A stretch of 64,000 bases of DNA from assembly GCF_022807975.1 (NCBI RefSeq), contig NZ_CP094358.1:1736001-1800000 (forward strand), written 5' to 3'. This DNA comes from Abyssalbus ytuae (GTDB taxonomy: Bacteria > Bacteroidota > Bacteroidia > Flavobacteriales > Flavobacteriaceae). A model generated the notes under the pieces. It did no database searches and was not told where the DNA came from. It saw nothing but the letters and a program-made list of their open reading frames with translations. Of this stretch, positions 39,739 through 50,172 are shown piece by piece. A program made the translations under genes and the position numbers. Position 1 is the stretch's first letter. Every line of letters begins with the position of its first letter.

Positions 39739-41280
39739 CTATATTTTCATCAACCAGGTTCTCATATCAACCTCCTGTTTAATAATCTCTCTTAATTCTT
39801 CTATCTGAACTCTTTTTTGTTCCATGGTATCACGATGACGAATAGTAACAGTATTGTTTTCCAATGTTTCATGATCTACGGTTATACAAAAAGGAGTACC
39901 GGCTGCATCCTGTCTTCTGTATCGCCTGCCTACTGCATCTTTTTCATCATAATCCACATTAAAATCCCATTTAAGGTCATCTGCGATTTTTCGGGCAACT
40001 TCCGGCAACCCGTCTTTTTTAACTAAAGGTAAGATTGCTGCTTTTGTAGGTGCCAGTACTGCCGGTATTTTTAAAACGGTTCTTGTAGTTCCGTTTTCCA
40101 GTTCTTCATCCTGCAGGGAGTTAGAAAGGACGGCTAAAAACATTCTGTCTAAACCTATTGAAGTTTCAAGTACATAAGGCACATAACTTTTGTTCTCTTC
40201 CGGATCAAAATACTGAAGTTTTTTACCACTGTACTTTTCATGATTGGCAAGGTCAAAGTCGGTGCGGGAATGAATACCCTCAAGTTCTTTAAACCCAAAA
40301 GGAAACTTGAATTCAATATCGCAGGCAGCATCGGCGTAGTGGGCAAGTTTTTCATGGTCATGGAATCTGTAATTTTCTTCTCCCATACCCAATGAATTAT
40401 GCCATTTTAACCTGGTTTCCTTCCAGTAATCATACCATTCTTTTTGTGTGCCGGGTTTTATAAAATATTGCATTTCCATTTGTTCAAATTCACGCATCCT
40501 GAAAATAAATTGTCTAGCTACAATTTCATTTCTGAAGGCTTTTCCGGTTTGAGCAATTCCGAAGGGAATTTTCATCCTGCCGGTTTTTTGAACATTTAAA
40601 AAGTTTACAAAAATACCCTGGGCTGTTTCCGGTCTTAGGTAAAGATCCATAGCACTATCTGCCGAAGCTCCCAGTTTTGTACCAAACATCAGGTTGAATT
40701 GCTTAACGTCTGTCCAGTTTTTGCTCCCGGATTCCGGACAGGCTATTTCCAATTCTTCTATAAGGGCTTTAACATCGGCTAAATCTTCATTTTCTAATGA
40801 TTTCCCAAGTCTTTTTAAAATTGCATCCCCTTTTTCTTTATATTGAAGTACGCGGGGATTGGTAGACACAAACTGTTCTTTATCAAAAGCATCTCCAAAT
40901 CTTTTGGAGGCTTTTTGAATTTCCTTGTCAATTTTACCCTCCAGTTTGGCTACGTAATCTTCTACAAGCACATCGGCACGGTATCTTTTTTTGGAATCTT
41001 TATTGTCAATAAGAGGGTCATTAAAGGCATCAACATGCCCGGATGCTTTCCAGGTTGTCGGGTGCATAAATATTGCGGCATCTATTCCTACAATATTTTC
41101 ATGCATTTGCACCATTGCTTTCCACCAGTATTCACGAATATTTTTTTTAAGTTCAACCCCGTTTTGACCATAATCATAAACAGCGCTTAACCCATCGTAT
41201 ATTTCACTTGAAGGGAATACATATCCGTATTCTTTTGCGTGTGATATAACCTTCTTAAATTGATCGTCTTGATTTGCCAT
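39739..41280 (-). CDS. glyS: Glycyl-tRNA synthetase (dimeric class II)
   Basis: This 513-residue enzyme charges tRNA-Gly. Class II motifs are visible: the opening ISHAKEYGYVFPSSEIYDGL then YDYG.NG..LK.N, motif 2 around FRNEIVARQFIFRMREFEQ with EMQYF, and motif 3 near LETSIGLDRMFLAVL. It is the alpha2 type, as usual in Bacteroidota. Length is normal. Its -7 box (41285-41292) ends five bases before the ATG, so the mRNA is probably leaderless. Confidence 0.96.
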   Translation of the reverse strand: MANQDDQFKKVISHAKEYGYVFPSSEIYDGLSAVYDYGQNGVELKKNIREYWWKAMVQMHENIVGIDAAIFMHPTTWKASGHVDAFNDPLIDNKDSKKRYRADVLVEDYVAKLEGKIDKEIQKASKRFGDAFDKEQFVSTNPRVLQYKEKGDAILKRLGKSLENEDLADVKALIEELEIACPESGSKNWTDVKQFNLMFGTKLGASADSAMDLYLRPETAQGIFVNFLNVQKTGRMKIPFGIAQTGKAFRNEIVARQFIFRMREFEQMEMQYFIKPGTQKEWYDYWKETRLKWHNSLGMGEENYRFHDHEKLAHYADAACDIEFKFPFGFKELEGIHSRTDFDLANHEKYSGKKLQYFDPEENKSYVPYVLETSIGLDRMFLAVLSNSLQDEELENGTTRTVLKIPAVLAPTKAAILPLVKKDGLPEVARKIADDLKWDFNVDYDEKDAVGRRYRRQDAAGTPFCITVDHETLENNTVTIRHRDTMEQKRVQIEELREIIKQEVDMRTWLMKI

Positions 41281-41284
41281 AGCG

Positions 41285-41292
41285 CAAAAATA
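41285..41292 (-). promoter_or_regulatory. glyS -7 box with likely leaderless start
   Basis: On the minus strand TATTTTTG matches TAnnTTTG exactly, and CGCT then separates it from the ATG. The expected start site falls at or slightly inside the first codon. No clear -33 TTG. Confidence 0.45.
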
Positions 41293-41316
41293 GACTTTTT
41301 AAGAAAATTTTTAACC

Positions 41317-42204
41317 TTATTTTAGCTCAAAAGTGGTAGTGGTTATCAATTTTACATCATCATATACATTTATTGTATATTTTCCCGGTTTTAAAAGATC
41401 TTTATTGGTAACTATGTAATCACACACACTTAGGGGTTTATTATCTACAAAGACTACAGTTCTTTTACTGTATTCAATTTGTGAGTCACCAACTTTTACT
41501 TTTTCAACATCACCTAACATTTTATTGTCAGGATCTAAAAACTGAATAAAAAAGTCTTTTTGGGTTTCTCTGTTAATCCTTAACGGAACTACAGTAAAAC
41601 AAGCCCTGATTCTCTCGGTTCTGTTTGCCCTGTTAGTGCTTGATACTTTTCCGTTAGACCGTACTTTATATGTTGATCCGTTCAAGTCTGCCAGAGTAAG
41701 TGCATCACCTTTTAATTTTTCATTTTCTTCCAGTAATTTTTTGTTGTTTAAAAGTAAGGTGTCAGAAAGTGCGGTGAGTTCAACAATTTTAAGATTGGTA
41801 CTATCAATTTCTCTGTATAATGAAAGATTTTCCTGAGTAATCGAATCTACGACTTTTCGTAATTGTTGATTTTCTTTTCTGATAGCTGCCATCTCCCTTC
41901 TGTATCTTCTCAATGTATTATAATCTACATCCAGCGTTTGAATAGAATCAATTAATCCGTTTATTTTTTCTTTATTAACTTCAATCTCTTTTATATTCGC
42001 TTCATTATTCTTACTTAGCTCATCAAAGTCAGCACGAATATTAGTAAGATCCTCAATAAGCATAGCTTTTTCGCTTTTCAAAAAAGCTATCTTTTCTTCA
42101 CTTTCACTATAATTATAATAGGATATAGCAATAAGCGCCAGGATTGACAAAATCAGTGCCCCCAGTACAATCTTTTGGCCAGATTTGTTTTTTTGTCCAT
42201 TCAT
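41317..42204 (-). CDS. Membrane-anchored coiled-coil protein
   Basis: This 295-residue protein has a short basic start, one membrane helix (about 12-30, VLGALILSILALIAISYYNY) and then a long heptad-rich coiled coil (about 33-165) and a small C-terminal beta domain (about 195-295, with FTVVPLRINRETQKDFFIQF and PGKYTINVYDDVKL). The C-terminal part is likely periplasmic. It resembles a conserved flavobacterial family without a known role. It is divergent from comF. Confidence 0.8.
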   Translation of the reverse strand: MNGQKNKSGQKIVLGALILSILALIAISYYNYSESEEKIAFLKSEKAMLIEDLTNIRADFDELSKNNEANIKEIEVNKEKINGLIDSIQTLDVDYNTLRRYRREMAAIRKENQQLRKVVDSITQENLSLYREIDSTNLKIVELTALSDTLLLNNKKLLEENEKLKGDALTLADLNGSTYKVRSNGKVSSTNRANRTERIRACFTVVPLRINRETQKDFFIQFLDPDNKMLGDVEKVKVGDSQIEYSKRTVVFVDNKPLSVCDYIVTNKDLLKPGKYTINVYDDVKLITTTTFELK

Positions 42205-42240
42205 AAATTAATAGATTTGGTTTTGCTTGTATTAAATATA

Positions 42241-42942
42241 ATGGTTTTTAAAAATCTAAATATAGGAAATAATATTAAAAACTTATTCTTTCCGGAAGTT
42301 TGTTTAGGATGTAATAATTTTCTTCTGCAGGGAGAAGAGGTCATATGTACCATATGCAGGAACAATCTGCCAATAACAGGTTTTTCTCATATACATGATA
42401 ATCAGGCTTATAAAATATTATACGGTAGAGTGAGGATTGAAGAAGCTTCTTCTTTTTTATGGTTTTACAAAAATACCATTGTACAACAACTTATTCACAA
42501 TTTAAAATACAGGGGGCATGAAGAAATAGGCACTTTTTTAGGAACCTGGTATGGCCATAATTTACTGGAATCTCCTTTTTACAAAAATATTGACATTGTA
42601 ATTCCGGTTCCCCTGCATCCGAAAAAACTAAGAAAAAGAAAGTACAATCAGGTTTCAAATTTTGGTAAAGCAATTGCCTCAATATTAAACATTTCGTATA
42701 GCGAAAATGTGCTTATACAAAGCAAGATAACCTCCAGCCAAACAACAAAAAACCGTACAGAAAGGTGGCTTGAAAAAAGTATGGCTTATCAAACATGTGA
42801 TAAAATAAACCTGAATAATAAGCATATTTTAATAGTTGATGACGTTATTACCACAGGAGCCACGGTTGAAGCTTGTGCTAAAGCGTTAAAAAAAGAACAA
42901 AATTGCAGGGTGAGTGTTGCTACAATAGCTATAACAGCCTAA
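42241..42942 (+). CDS. comF: ComF-family phosphoribosyltransferase-like protein
   Basis: This 233-residue protein has an N-terminal zinc-finger (CLGC...CTIC) and a type I PRTase domain with the PRPP loop ILIVDDVITTGATVEACAKA. ComF supports DNA uptake in competent bacteria; related proteins occur widely in non-competent species. I chose the ATG at 42241 because an in-frame ATG 22 codons upstream adds a non-conserved tail that overlaps the divergent gene. Substrate is not known. Confidence 0.93.
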   Translation: MVFKNLNIGNNIKNLFFPEVCLGCNNFLLQGEEVICTICRNNLPITGFSHIHDNQAYKILYGRVRIEEASSFLWFYKNTIVQQLIHNLKYRGHEEIGTFLGTWYGHNLLESPFYKNIDIVIPVPLHPKKLRKRKYNQVSNFGKAIASILNISYSENVLIQSKITSSQTTKNRTERWLEKSMAYQTCDKINLNNKHILIVDDVITTGATVEACAKALKKEQNCRVSVATIAITA

Positions 42943-42992
42943 TTTTATCATTACTTAAAATAGTTGTTTCTTTGTACTCATAATAATATTGA

Positions 42993-44603
42993 ATGAAATC
43001 AAAAATTATTCGTTTTTTATTGCTTTTTGCAGTAATAGTTAATGTTATAAACTGTGCAAAAAGAGGAACACCGACCGGTGGGGAAAAAGATACTACACCC
43101 CCCGAAGTAACAAGTACTTCTCCGGAACCTAATACTACTAATTTTGACGAGAAAAAAATCAGAATAAATTTTAATGAATATATTAAATTAAAAGATTTAC
43201 AAAAGCAGCTTATAGTTTCCCCACCTCTTAAATACACCCCTGAAGTTACTCCTCAGGGTAGTGCCAGTAAATATCTTGAAATTAATATAAAAGACACTCT
43301 TTCCGAAAACACAACCTATGTGTTTAACTTTGGCCAGAGTATTACAGATAATAACGAAGGAAATCCTTATTCTTTTTACAAGTTTGTTTTTTCTACAGGC
43401 GATTATATAGATTCATTAAAAGTACAGGGTGTTATTAAAGATGCCGTACAAAAAAAACCGGAGCAATTTGTGTCGGTAATGTTGTATAAAGTAGACTCTA
43501 CCTTTAATGATTCAATTATCTATAAAACTCCTCCAACTTATATAACCAACACTTTAGATAGTACTACCAACTTTGAGTTAACGAATTTAAAGGAAGGTAA
43601 ATATATGCTTATAGCGATGAAAGACGTAGCTAATAATTATCTTTTTAATCAAAAAACCGATAAAATAGGCTTTATTTCAGACTTTATTGAGGTTCCTACC
43701 GATTCTGTATATGAAATGACTTTGTTTAAAGAAACCAATGATTTTTGGGCTGCTAAACCGTCCCTGGCTTCAAAAAACAGAATTATTTTCGGATATGAAG
43801 GAGATGCAACAGACATGCAAATTGATATTTTGAGTGAAACTCCTAATGATTACAAATATCATATAACTCAAGACAGTGAGAAAGATACATTGCATTATTG
43901 GTTTTCCCCTTTTGAAACCGACTCTCTTTTATTTACCGTTTCTACAAAGGAAACCATTGACACTTTTACTGTAAGGATAAAAGATTTATATAATGATACT
44001 CTTGCCATTAGTAAAGATGCCAATAAAACTTTTGGAATAAGCAGGCCTTTTAAAATAAATGCATCTACCCCTATTGTAAAGGTAAATACAGACAGCATTT
44101 TTATAATAAATAAAGATTCTGTTACTGTAGATTTTACTGCCAGTCTTGATTCGGTGAAAAATCAACTTAGTTTAAACTGGCCTTCGGAAGCTAATCAAAA
44201 ATATCTTATTGAAATAAGGCCCAATGCTTTGGAAGATTTTTTTGGCAACGTTAACGATACTGTTATTAATTATTCAGTAAACACAAAAAGTCTTGCAGAT
44301 TTAGGAAGTATAAGGGTGAAACTTAAAAATATCACATCGTACCCCGTTATTGTTCAATTAACCAGTGAAAAGGGAGAAGTACTATATGAAAGCTATGCCA
44401 GTGAAGCTCAATCTCATTACGATTTTAATAACATTAATCCGGGTAATTATCTGTTGCGTGTAATTTTTGACACAAACAGCAATAAAAAATGGGATACCGG
44501 AAATTATCTGAAAAAAATTCAACCTGAAAGAATAAGTTATTTCCCTACTCCTATAGAATTGAAGGCAAATTGGGAATTAGAACAGGAATTTACTTTAAAA
44601 TAA
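42993..44603 (+). CDS. Ig-like domain lipoprotein (Big_5)
   Basis: This 536-residue lipoprotein has a signal ending VINC (Cys21). After the linker KRGTPTGGEKDTTPPEV comes a Big_5 Ig-like domain (about 35-135, with EKKIRINFNEYIKLKDLQ and TYVFNFGQSITDNNEGN) and then further beta-rich domains. This family is conserved across Flavobacteriia near housekeeping genes; function unknown. It converges with the amidase gene and overlaps its 3' end by 14 bases. Confidence 0.88.
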   Translation: MKSKIIRFLLLFAVIVNVINCAKRGTPTGGEKDTTPPEVTSTSPEPNTTNFDEKKIRINFNEYIKLKDLQKQLIVSPPLKYTPEVTPQGSASKYLEINIKDTLSENTTYVFNFGQSITDNNEGNPYSFYKFVFSTGDYIDSLKVQGVIKDAVQKKPEQFVSVMLYKVDSTFNDSIIYKTPPTYITNTLDSTTNFELTNLKEGKYMLIAMKDVANNYLFNQKTDKIGFISDFIEVPTDSVYEMTLFKETNDFWAAKPSLASKNRIIFGYEGDATDMQIDILSETPNDYKYHITQDSEKDTLHYWFSPFETDSLLFTVSTKETIDTFTVRIKDLYNDTLAISKDANKTFGISRPFKINASTPIVKVNTDSIFIINKDSVTVDFTASLDSVKNQLSLNWPSEANQKYLIEIRPNALEDFFGNVNDTVINYSVNTKSLADLGSIRVKLKNITSYPVIVQLTSEKGEVLYESYASEAQSHYDFNNINPGNYLLRVIFDTNSNKKWDTGNYLKKIQPERISYFPTPIELKANWELEQEFTLK

Positions 44604-45363
44604 ACTCATCTTTATCATTTAAAAACTTTAAAGAAGCTCTGTATTTCTGAATCTCCGAATGATTTAATGTTATAGTTATAACCTCATCTTTAGCAGAAAA
44701 AGCCAGAAGGTTTCCCAATACATTATATACTGATGAATGACCCAGATATTCGTATCCTTTTCCATCAAGGCCAATTCTGTTTACACCAACAGTATAACTC
44801 ATATTTTCTATAGCACGGGCTTGTAAAAGGGTATCCCAGGCATTAATCCTGGCTTTAGGCCAGTTAGCCATATAAATTAAAAGATCATAATTTTCCACAT
44901 TTCGGGACCATACGGGAAATCTTAAATCGTAACAAATTAAAGGACAAATTTTCCAGCCTTTGTATTCAATAATGGTTTTACTATTACCGGGTTTGTATAC
45001 TTTATCTTCGCCTGCCAGGGTAAACGTATGCCTTTTATCATAAGTTTCTATTTTTCCCGAAGGATGCACAAATACCGCACGGTTAAAAAAGTTTCCTTTT
45101 TCCTCCACAATTAAACTTCCTGTTACAGCCAGGTTTTTGTCTGCAGCCGTATCTTTTAACCACTGAATGGTTTCTCCTTTCATTGTTTCTGCAAGTCCGC
45201 CAGGTTTCATGGTAAAACCTGTGGTAATCATTTCCGGTAATACTACCAAATCTGTTTCCTGTTTTAAACTTTCAATCTTTTGTTGAAAATTTATCCTGTT
45301 TGCCTGTGGATTCTCCCAGAGCAAGTGAGTTTGTATCAGAGCGATATTCAGAGTTTCAGACAT
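44590..45363 (-). CDS. Nitrilase-family amidohydrolase (omega-amidase, YafV-like)
   Basis: This 257-residue member of the carbon-nitrogen hydrolase family has the catalytic triad Glu44 (VLPEMITTGF), Lys109 (YDKRHTF) and Cys143 (ICYDLRFP). It best resembles YafV/Nit2 omega-amidases, which hydrolyse 2-oxoglutaramate and 2-oxosuccinamate in methionine salvage or glutamine transaminase repair. Length is typical; no signal peptide is present, so it is cytoplasmic. It overlaps the convergent Ig-like gene by 14 bases at the stops. Confidence 0.92.
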   Translation of the reverse strand: MSETLNIALIQTHLLWENPQANRINFQQKIESLKQETDLVVLPEMITTGFTMKPGGLAETMKGETIQWLKDTAADKNLAVTGSLIVEEKGNFFNRAVFVHPSGKIETYDKRHTFTLAGEDKVYKPGNSKTIIEYKGWKICPLICYDLRFPVWSRNVENYDLLIYMANWPKARINAWDTLLQARAIENMSYTVGVNRIGLDGKGYEYLGHSSVYNVLGNLLAFSAKDEVITITLNHSEIQKYRASLKFLNDKDEFILK

Positions 45364-45404
45364 TAAATAAAATTAAAAAAATTATGCTGAATTTTTCAAT
45401 TTTT

Positions 45405-47363
45405 TTACCTTACTCCGGGACTAAAATCATTTGGCGCCTGTTGAGGTATTTTAATGGTGCCGGCATTTCCGCTATCATTGAACACCGTCCATTCTGAAAA
45501 AGTGTATACCGGGTTTCCTTTAATTATATCGGGGTTTCTAACCGCTCTTCCATCTTCAAATTCATGATTTGTGTTGCTTCCATCCTCTCCCGGAATTCCA
45601 AAAACATCAATAACGGTTCCTATACTGTTTACTAATTCAATATTATCGTCTCCGTTAGAGTCTGCCGGGCTGTTGGTTTTCCCTTCAATATCGGGAGCAA
45701 ATCCATATACAGTTTGAAATTCTGCGAGATTAGCAGCAATAATTAAGGTGCTGTGAGATTGAAGGATATGTCCGGACAAATCAATGGTTGAAGATACTTC
45801 GGTATTTGCATTGGTATAACGTCTGAGCTGCCATCCCTGTAAGTTAATTTCCTTTTCGGAAGAGTTATATAATTCTACAAATCTTGCAGCAGAATTATTA
45901 TCGGGATCGGCTAACTCAGAGATAAAAACATACGCATCATCCGCATAACAATCAATATACGGCTGATCAAAATTTATATCATCTACATTTCTTAAGTGTA
46001 AGTAAGGTTCCTCATCAATTCGTAAAATTCCTGTTATGGTACCATTGTTATCATTTACTTCTTCATTGGCAAAGGAAGCTTCGGCACTCGTAATTACATT
46101 TATTTTCTCACTACAGTTTGTTAAAGTTATGATCCCGGAATAAATACCCCCCTGTTGAGCAAACTGAACTCCTTCAAGTTTTATTAACCGGCTTTCATAA
46201 TTACCAGATAAAGCTTCTTCTATATTCAGTGAAAGTGGTGAAAGGGATATTCCTTCATTTACAGAAATTATACTCTTTGCCGGAACATTATTTAATTGTA
46301 TTGAGTTGTTATTATTAAATAAATCAACACCTAGTAAAACCAGTTCTACTTCATCTCCCATACTTAATGAGTGTGATGAAACAAAATTTACTTCTATTCC
46401 GGCAGTTTCGTCCTGTATAATTATTTTATTTGGCGATATATTATTGGAACTGGCATCGGATATCACTACTCCTTTAATTTTTATGTTTTCTTCTATTTTC
46501 AAATCAGAATCTGCATACAAGTTTCTTACTGTTTTAATATCTGTTACCCTGGCATTAGTTACGCTGTTACACCTCTCATTAGTTAAGTTAACATCACTTA
46601 AATATCTCATTGTCAAATTAAATGAGTTCCTATATTTGCCCAGAACTCCCACAATATTTCCGTTTTCGGCTGGTAATGTTTCATTTTGAAAATCAGAATA
46701 GCCGCTATTGACAAGTTTAATTGAGAACCGGTCACAATTTATTAGTGTTCTTTGAGTTTCTTCCAACGGTTCTGCATAACTTTTCCCCAGATCTTCCTCT
46801 ACAAATTCTATATGGTTTAGTTGTATTAATGTATTTATCATAGTATCATCTAATTCGTTTATTGAAACTTGTTTGGGCTCTATCTCATACACTTCATCAC
46901 AGGTGTTTATTAGGTGTTCCTTTACTTTATTAACCGGCAATCTGCCCACCGAAAAAGAGCCTCCGGCATTCGTATACACACTTCCGATTTTAAAAACTTC
47001 ACTGCTTTCATCAATATACAATCCTTTTAATCTTATCAATATTCTTTCTCCCGGCCTGTAAAACAGGTGGCTGTCGCGGATATCCATTTCTATTTGGATC
47101 CCTTCTGTGGGATTATTATAATTATCCTGGATATGCAGACTACCAAAAAAATTATCTTCTTTATCACTGGAAATTACATATCCTTCTATTATTAAATCGT
47201 CTGTAATTTTCATAATTTCCCCCTGGTAAAGTTCTTTTACTTTTTTTAGGGTAGTGTTTGGCTTTAGTTCATTGTTGCAAATGGAATCAGGGATATTAAA
47301 ATCCTTGTTTTCAACACAGGAAAAAAGATTAAAAATTATGATAAAGAGTATTGTTTTTCTCAT
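45405..47363 (-). CDS. DUF5689 / lamin-tail-domain lipoprotein
   Basis: This 652-residue lipoprotein has a signal ending FNLFSC (Cys16). Two related DUF5689 domains with OB-like strands (about 35-275 and 285-470, note IIEGYVISSDKEDNFFGSL and IKGVVISDASSNN) are followed by a lamin-tail domain (about 480-600; VFISELADPDNNSAARFVEL and EINLQGWQLRRY). The gene is 12 bases after the TonB-receptor stop and co-transcribed. Lamin-tail domains in bacteria often accompany extracellular nucleases. It may be the surface partner of the receptor. Confidence 0.87.
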   Translation of the reverse strand: MRKTILFIIIFNLFSCVENKDFNIPDSICNNELKPNTTLKKVKELYQGEIMKITDDLIIEGYVISSDKEDNFFGSLHIQDNYNNPTEGIQIEMDIRDSHLFYRPGERILIRLKGLYIDESSEVFKIGSVYTNAGGSFSVGRLPVNKVKEHLINTCDEVYEIEPKQVSINELDDTMINTLIQLNHIEFVEEDLGKSYAEPLEETQRTLINCDRFSIKLVNSGYSDFQNETLPAENGNIVGVLGKYRNSFNLTMRYLSDVNLTNERCNSVTNARVTDIKTVRNLYADSDLKIEENIKIKGVVISDASSNNISPNKIIIQDETAGIEVNFVSSHSLSMGDEVELVLLGVDLFNNNNSIQLNNVPAKSIISVNEGISLSPLSLNIEEALSGNYESRLIKLEGVQFAQQGGIYSGIITLTNCSEKINVITSAEASFANEEVNDNNGTITGILRIDEEPYLHLRNVDDINFDQPYIDCYADDAYVFISELADPDNNSAARFVELYNSSEKEINLQGWQLRRYTNANTEVSSTIDLSGHILQSHSTLIIAANLAEFQTVYGFAPDIEGKTNSPADSNGDDNIELVNSIGTVIDVFGIPGEDGSNTNHEFEDGRAVRNPDIIKGNPVYTFSEWTVFNDSGNAGTIKIPQQAPNDFSPGVR

Positions 47364-47375
47364 GATTAAAGAAAT

Positions 47376-50123
47376 TTAAAAACTAACTGATAAATTCAAA
47401 AAGTAGGTTCTTCCGTATCCATACCAATATTTAGGCCCGAAAGAGGGATTGTTTCTTGATAAATCTTTGGTAAGCCGGCCAAAATTTCCGTTCCTGCTTT
47501 GCTCATAACCACCGGTTCTGTAGGTTACATCAAATAGATTGTTTACACTTCCAAACAAACTGATATATTTGCCTTTTATAATCCACGACTTTCCCCCTAC
47601 CAGGTTTAACAAGTATACGCCCTCCAGTTTTTCCTGTTTTAATAATGACTTTAAAGCTTCAGGCGTAGCTTCCGGAAAAGTTGTTCCCTCTTCACTATCA
47701 GGATCAATAGTAAAACTTTGAGTACGGTTAATGGTTGAGATACTTATATAATTATCGCCTAAATAATTAGCAGTGGCAGACAGCCACCAATAATCGGGAT
47801 CTCTATACTCAAACCCCAATGAGAATGCTTTTTGCGGACCGGCGGGAATTTTGTATCCTTTTACAGAAGCTGTTCCTAAATTTAAAAAGCCTTCCGTATT
47901 AATTGGTTCTTCACCGGAAGTATCAAAATTTACACTTACTTCTGCATCGTCATCATATTTAAAGTTTCCATAGGATGCCACCACCGATAATTTTACTGTG
48001 GGAGATGCTTTGTATACCATCCCTAATTCACTGCCAAGGTGAAGTTTATTGATATTTGTTACCACTTCCTGTACAAAATCAGTTCCTATTCCTCCCTGCA
48101 CAAAGAAAAAGTTAACATCGGTACCATTCTGAAATTTTGTATAGTAAGTTGTTAATCTGGCATCTATACGGGGAAGTTTTAAAATATAACTTATGTTGCC
48201 CGTGGTTACTTTTTCTGAAGCAATATTTTTTACAATTTCCTTATTTTCCCTCGGGTTTATAAAAGTATTTTGAATAACCGGGGCTTTACTTAAATATGCT
48301 CCATTAACATCTACAAAATGTCTCCCGGATATTTTATAATTAAACCCTCCTTTAATTCCAAAATCCGAAAAGCCTGTCTTTTCACTTTTTCCCAATGAAT
48401 TTTGCTGATAACGCTCGTTTAAAAACTTACCTTCTCTCTGATAAGTGGTATTGGTTATATTGCCAGCCACAAAGGTTTCCCATTTGTTTTTTGATAATTT
48501 TAATTGCAAAAATGCTTCACCTTTTGAGGCGTTTATAAAATAATTGTAATTAAACTTATCTCCCTCTTTCTTTTCTGTCTCAGAATTTAAATCGTTGCGA
48601 GTATTAGTAAAAGTATCTATATCTTCATGATAATTACCCCCAAGAAGGTCGTTAAGAATTGCATAGTTTGCCGATGTAAGTTTTTTATAGTTTATCCCGG
48701 CATCTAATTTTATTAAACTGCCAATGTTATAAGTGGCTGTTGAACTTACGGATAGTTGACGGTCATCTGTCCTGTCATCATAAAGAACATACACCGATTT
48801 TCCATTATTTAAAGGACCGGTATTTGCATTATATACCGATTGCCAATCAAGCTGAGGGTTTGCTAAAAATGTTTCTTTTGCTAGATTGGCATTTTCAAAA
48901 TTGGCGGCACCGCTGCTGTTTATATAATAGCTTGGTAAATATCTGTAATAGGTGGGTTCCGGATTAGGAGCATTATAATATCCCAGTCTGCTACGGCTAT
49001 ATTTCCCAAACTGATATGCAATACCGGTTGTTAAAGAAAATTTGGTGTTTTCAAAAAAATAAGACAACATAGCTATAGGCTCTTTAATTTCCTTAACCCT
49101 TGAATTTCTGATTTTACCATCCTGAATTCCCCAATAAGGATTGTATTTCCTTCCTGATAAATCAAACACTTCTTGTGTTATTGCAGAAGATTGTCCGCGT
49201 CTGTTTGGAGAATAAATTGCTGTCGCATTAATACTGTGTTTACCAAATTTATATTCTATTGCACCAAAAAATGAATATGCATCATAAAACGTACCTTCTA
49301 TGTAACCTTGTTTAGCCCACCTTCGTGATGCCGATACACTGTATGCCAATCCGTTTTTTAACAATCCCGAATTATACGTAGCCATAACTCTTCCGGTATA
49401 TGTCCTGTTGGATAAAGAAGAAGAAATTCTAATCCCTTTCCTATATTCTGATGCCCTGGTTGATATATTTACAGATCCAAGCAAACCTCCAAAACCGTAT
49501 TCAGAGGGTGACAATCCATTAACAAGGTCCTGGTTTCTGGTAGCATCATTTAAACCTCCCCAATTATTCCACTCAGGCCTTCCGGTTAACATTTTATTCA
49601 TAGGAACCCCATTTATAAAAACCACCCCGTATTTTGAGTCATATCCTTTTACTTTAAAAAAAGCCTGGCTAAAATCAAAAGCTGCACGGGTGAGAAAAAT
49701 ATCCCTGGTAGCCTGTAACAACGGTGTGGGGCTTTCTATTTCAATATCGTCGGACAGTTCATTGTCTGAAAGCGTGATTAAATTAATCTTATCACCAACA
49801 GTAATATCCCTTTTAAGATAAATTACTCCCAAATCTGATAATTCCCTTGTTACTTTTACCGGAAATTTTTGTGATAAATAATTATTATCTGTAATATAAA
49901 GGATATAATCTCCGTTTGAGACTCCTGAAAATTCAAAAAGACCATCGGTACGGGTAAAAACTTCATTTTGGGAAGCATCATTACCTAAAATAACTGATAT
50001 GTTTTCTAAAGGTTTTTTAGAAAGTTCATCGGCCACTATACCTTTTATTTGGTATGTGTCCTGGGAAAAGGTACTACAACAGTGTATACCTATTATAATG
50101 CTTAATAAGTAAATTCTCGTCAT
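47376..50123 (-). CDS. TonB-dependent receptor with carboxypeptidase-regulatory domain
   Basis: This 915-residue outer-membrane receptor has a signal peptide (about 1-20), a CarboxypepD_reg-like domain (about 24-108, YQIKGIVADELSKKPLENIS), a plug (about 130-235, with VVFINGVPMNKMLTGRPEWN and GFGGLLGSVNIST) and a large barrel ending FLNLSVSF with the usual terminal Phe. No SusD-like gene is adjacent. The partner is the DUF5689/lamin-tail lipoprotein. The divergent nuclease suggests that the cargo could be nucleotide- or phosphate-related; this is inference. Confidence 0.9.
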   Translation of the reverse strand: MTRIYLLSIIIGIHCCSTFSQDTYQIKGIVADELSKKPLENISVILGNDASQNEVFTRTDGLFEFSGVSNGDYILYITDNNYLSQKFPVKVTRELSDLGVIYLKRDITVGDKINLITLSDNELSDDIEIESPTPLLQATRDIFLTRAAFDFSQAFFKVKGYDSKYGVVFINGVPMNKMLTGRPEWNNWGGLNDATRNQDLVNGLSPSEYGFGGLLGSVNISTRASEYRKGIRISSSLSNRTYTGRVMATYNSGLLKNGLAYSVSASRRWAKQGYIEGTFYDAYSFFGAIEYKFGKHSINATAIYSPNRRGQSSAITQEVFDLSGRKYNPYWGIQDGKIRNSRVKEIKEPIAMLSYFFENTKFSLTTGIAYQFGKYSRSRLGYYNAPNPEPTYYRYLPSYYINSSGAANFENANLAKETFLANPQLDWQSVYNANTGPLNNGKSVYVLYDDRTDDRQLSVSSTATYNIGSLIKLDAGINYKKLTSANYAILNDLLGGNYHEDIDTFTNTRNDLNSETEKKEGDKFNYNYFINASKGEAFLQLKLSKNKWETFVAGNITNTTYQREGKFLNERYQQNSLGKSEKTGFSDFGIKGGFNYKISGRHFVDVNGAYLSKAPVIQNTFINPRENKEIVKNIASEKVTTGNISYILKLPRIDARLTTYYTKFQNGTDVNFFFVQGGIGTDFVQEVVTNINKLHLGSELGMVYKASPTVKLSVVASYGNFKYDDDAEVSVNFDTSGEEPINTEGFLNLGTASVKGYKIPAGPQKAFSLGFEYRDPDYWWLSATANYLGDNYISISTINRTQSFTIDPDSEEGTTFPEATPEALKSLLKQEKLEGVYLLNLVGGKSWIIKGKYISLFGSVNNLFDVTYRTGGYEQSRNGNFGRLTKDLSRNNPSFGPKYWYGYGRTYFLNLSVSF

Positions 50124-50172
50124 AATCAGGTTTTATTTTGTCAATTTACATGAGAATACTTATATATATGTA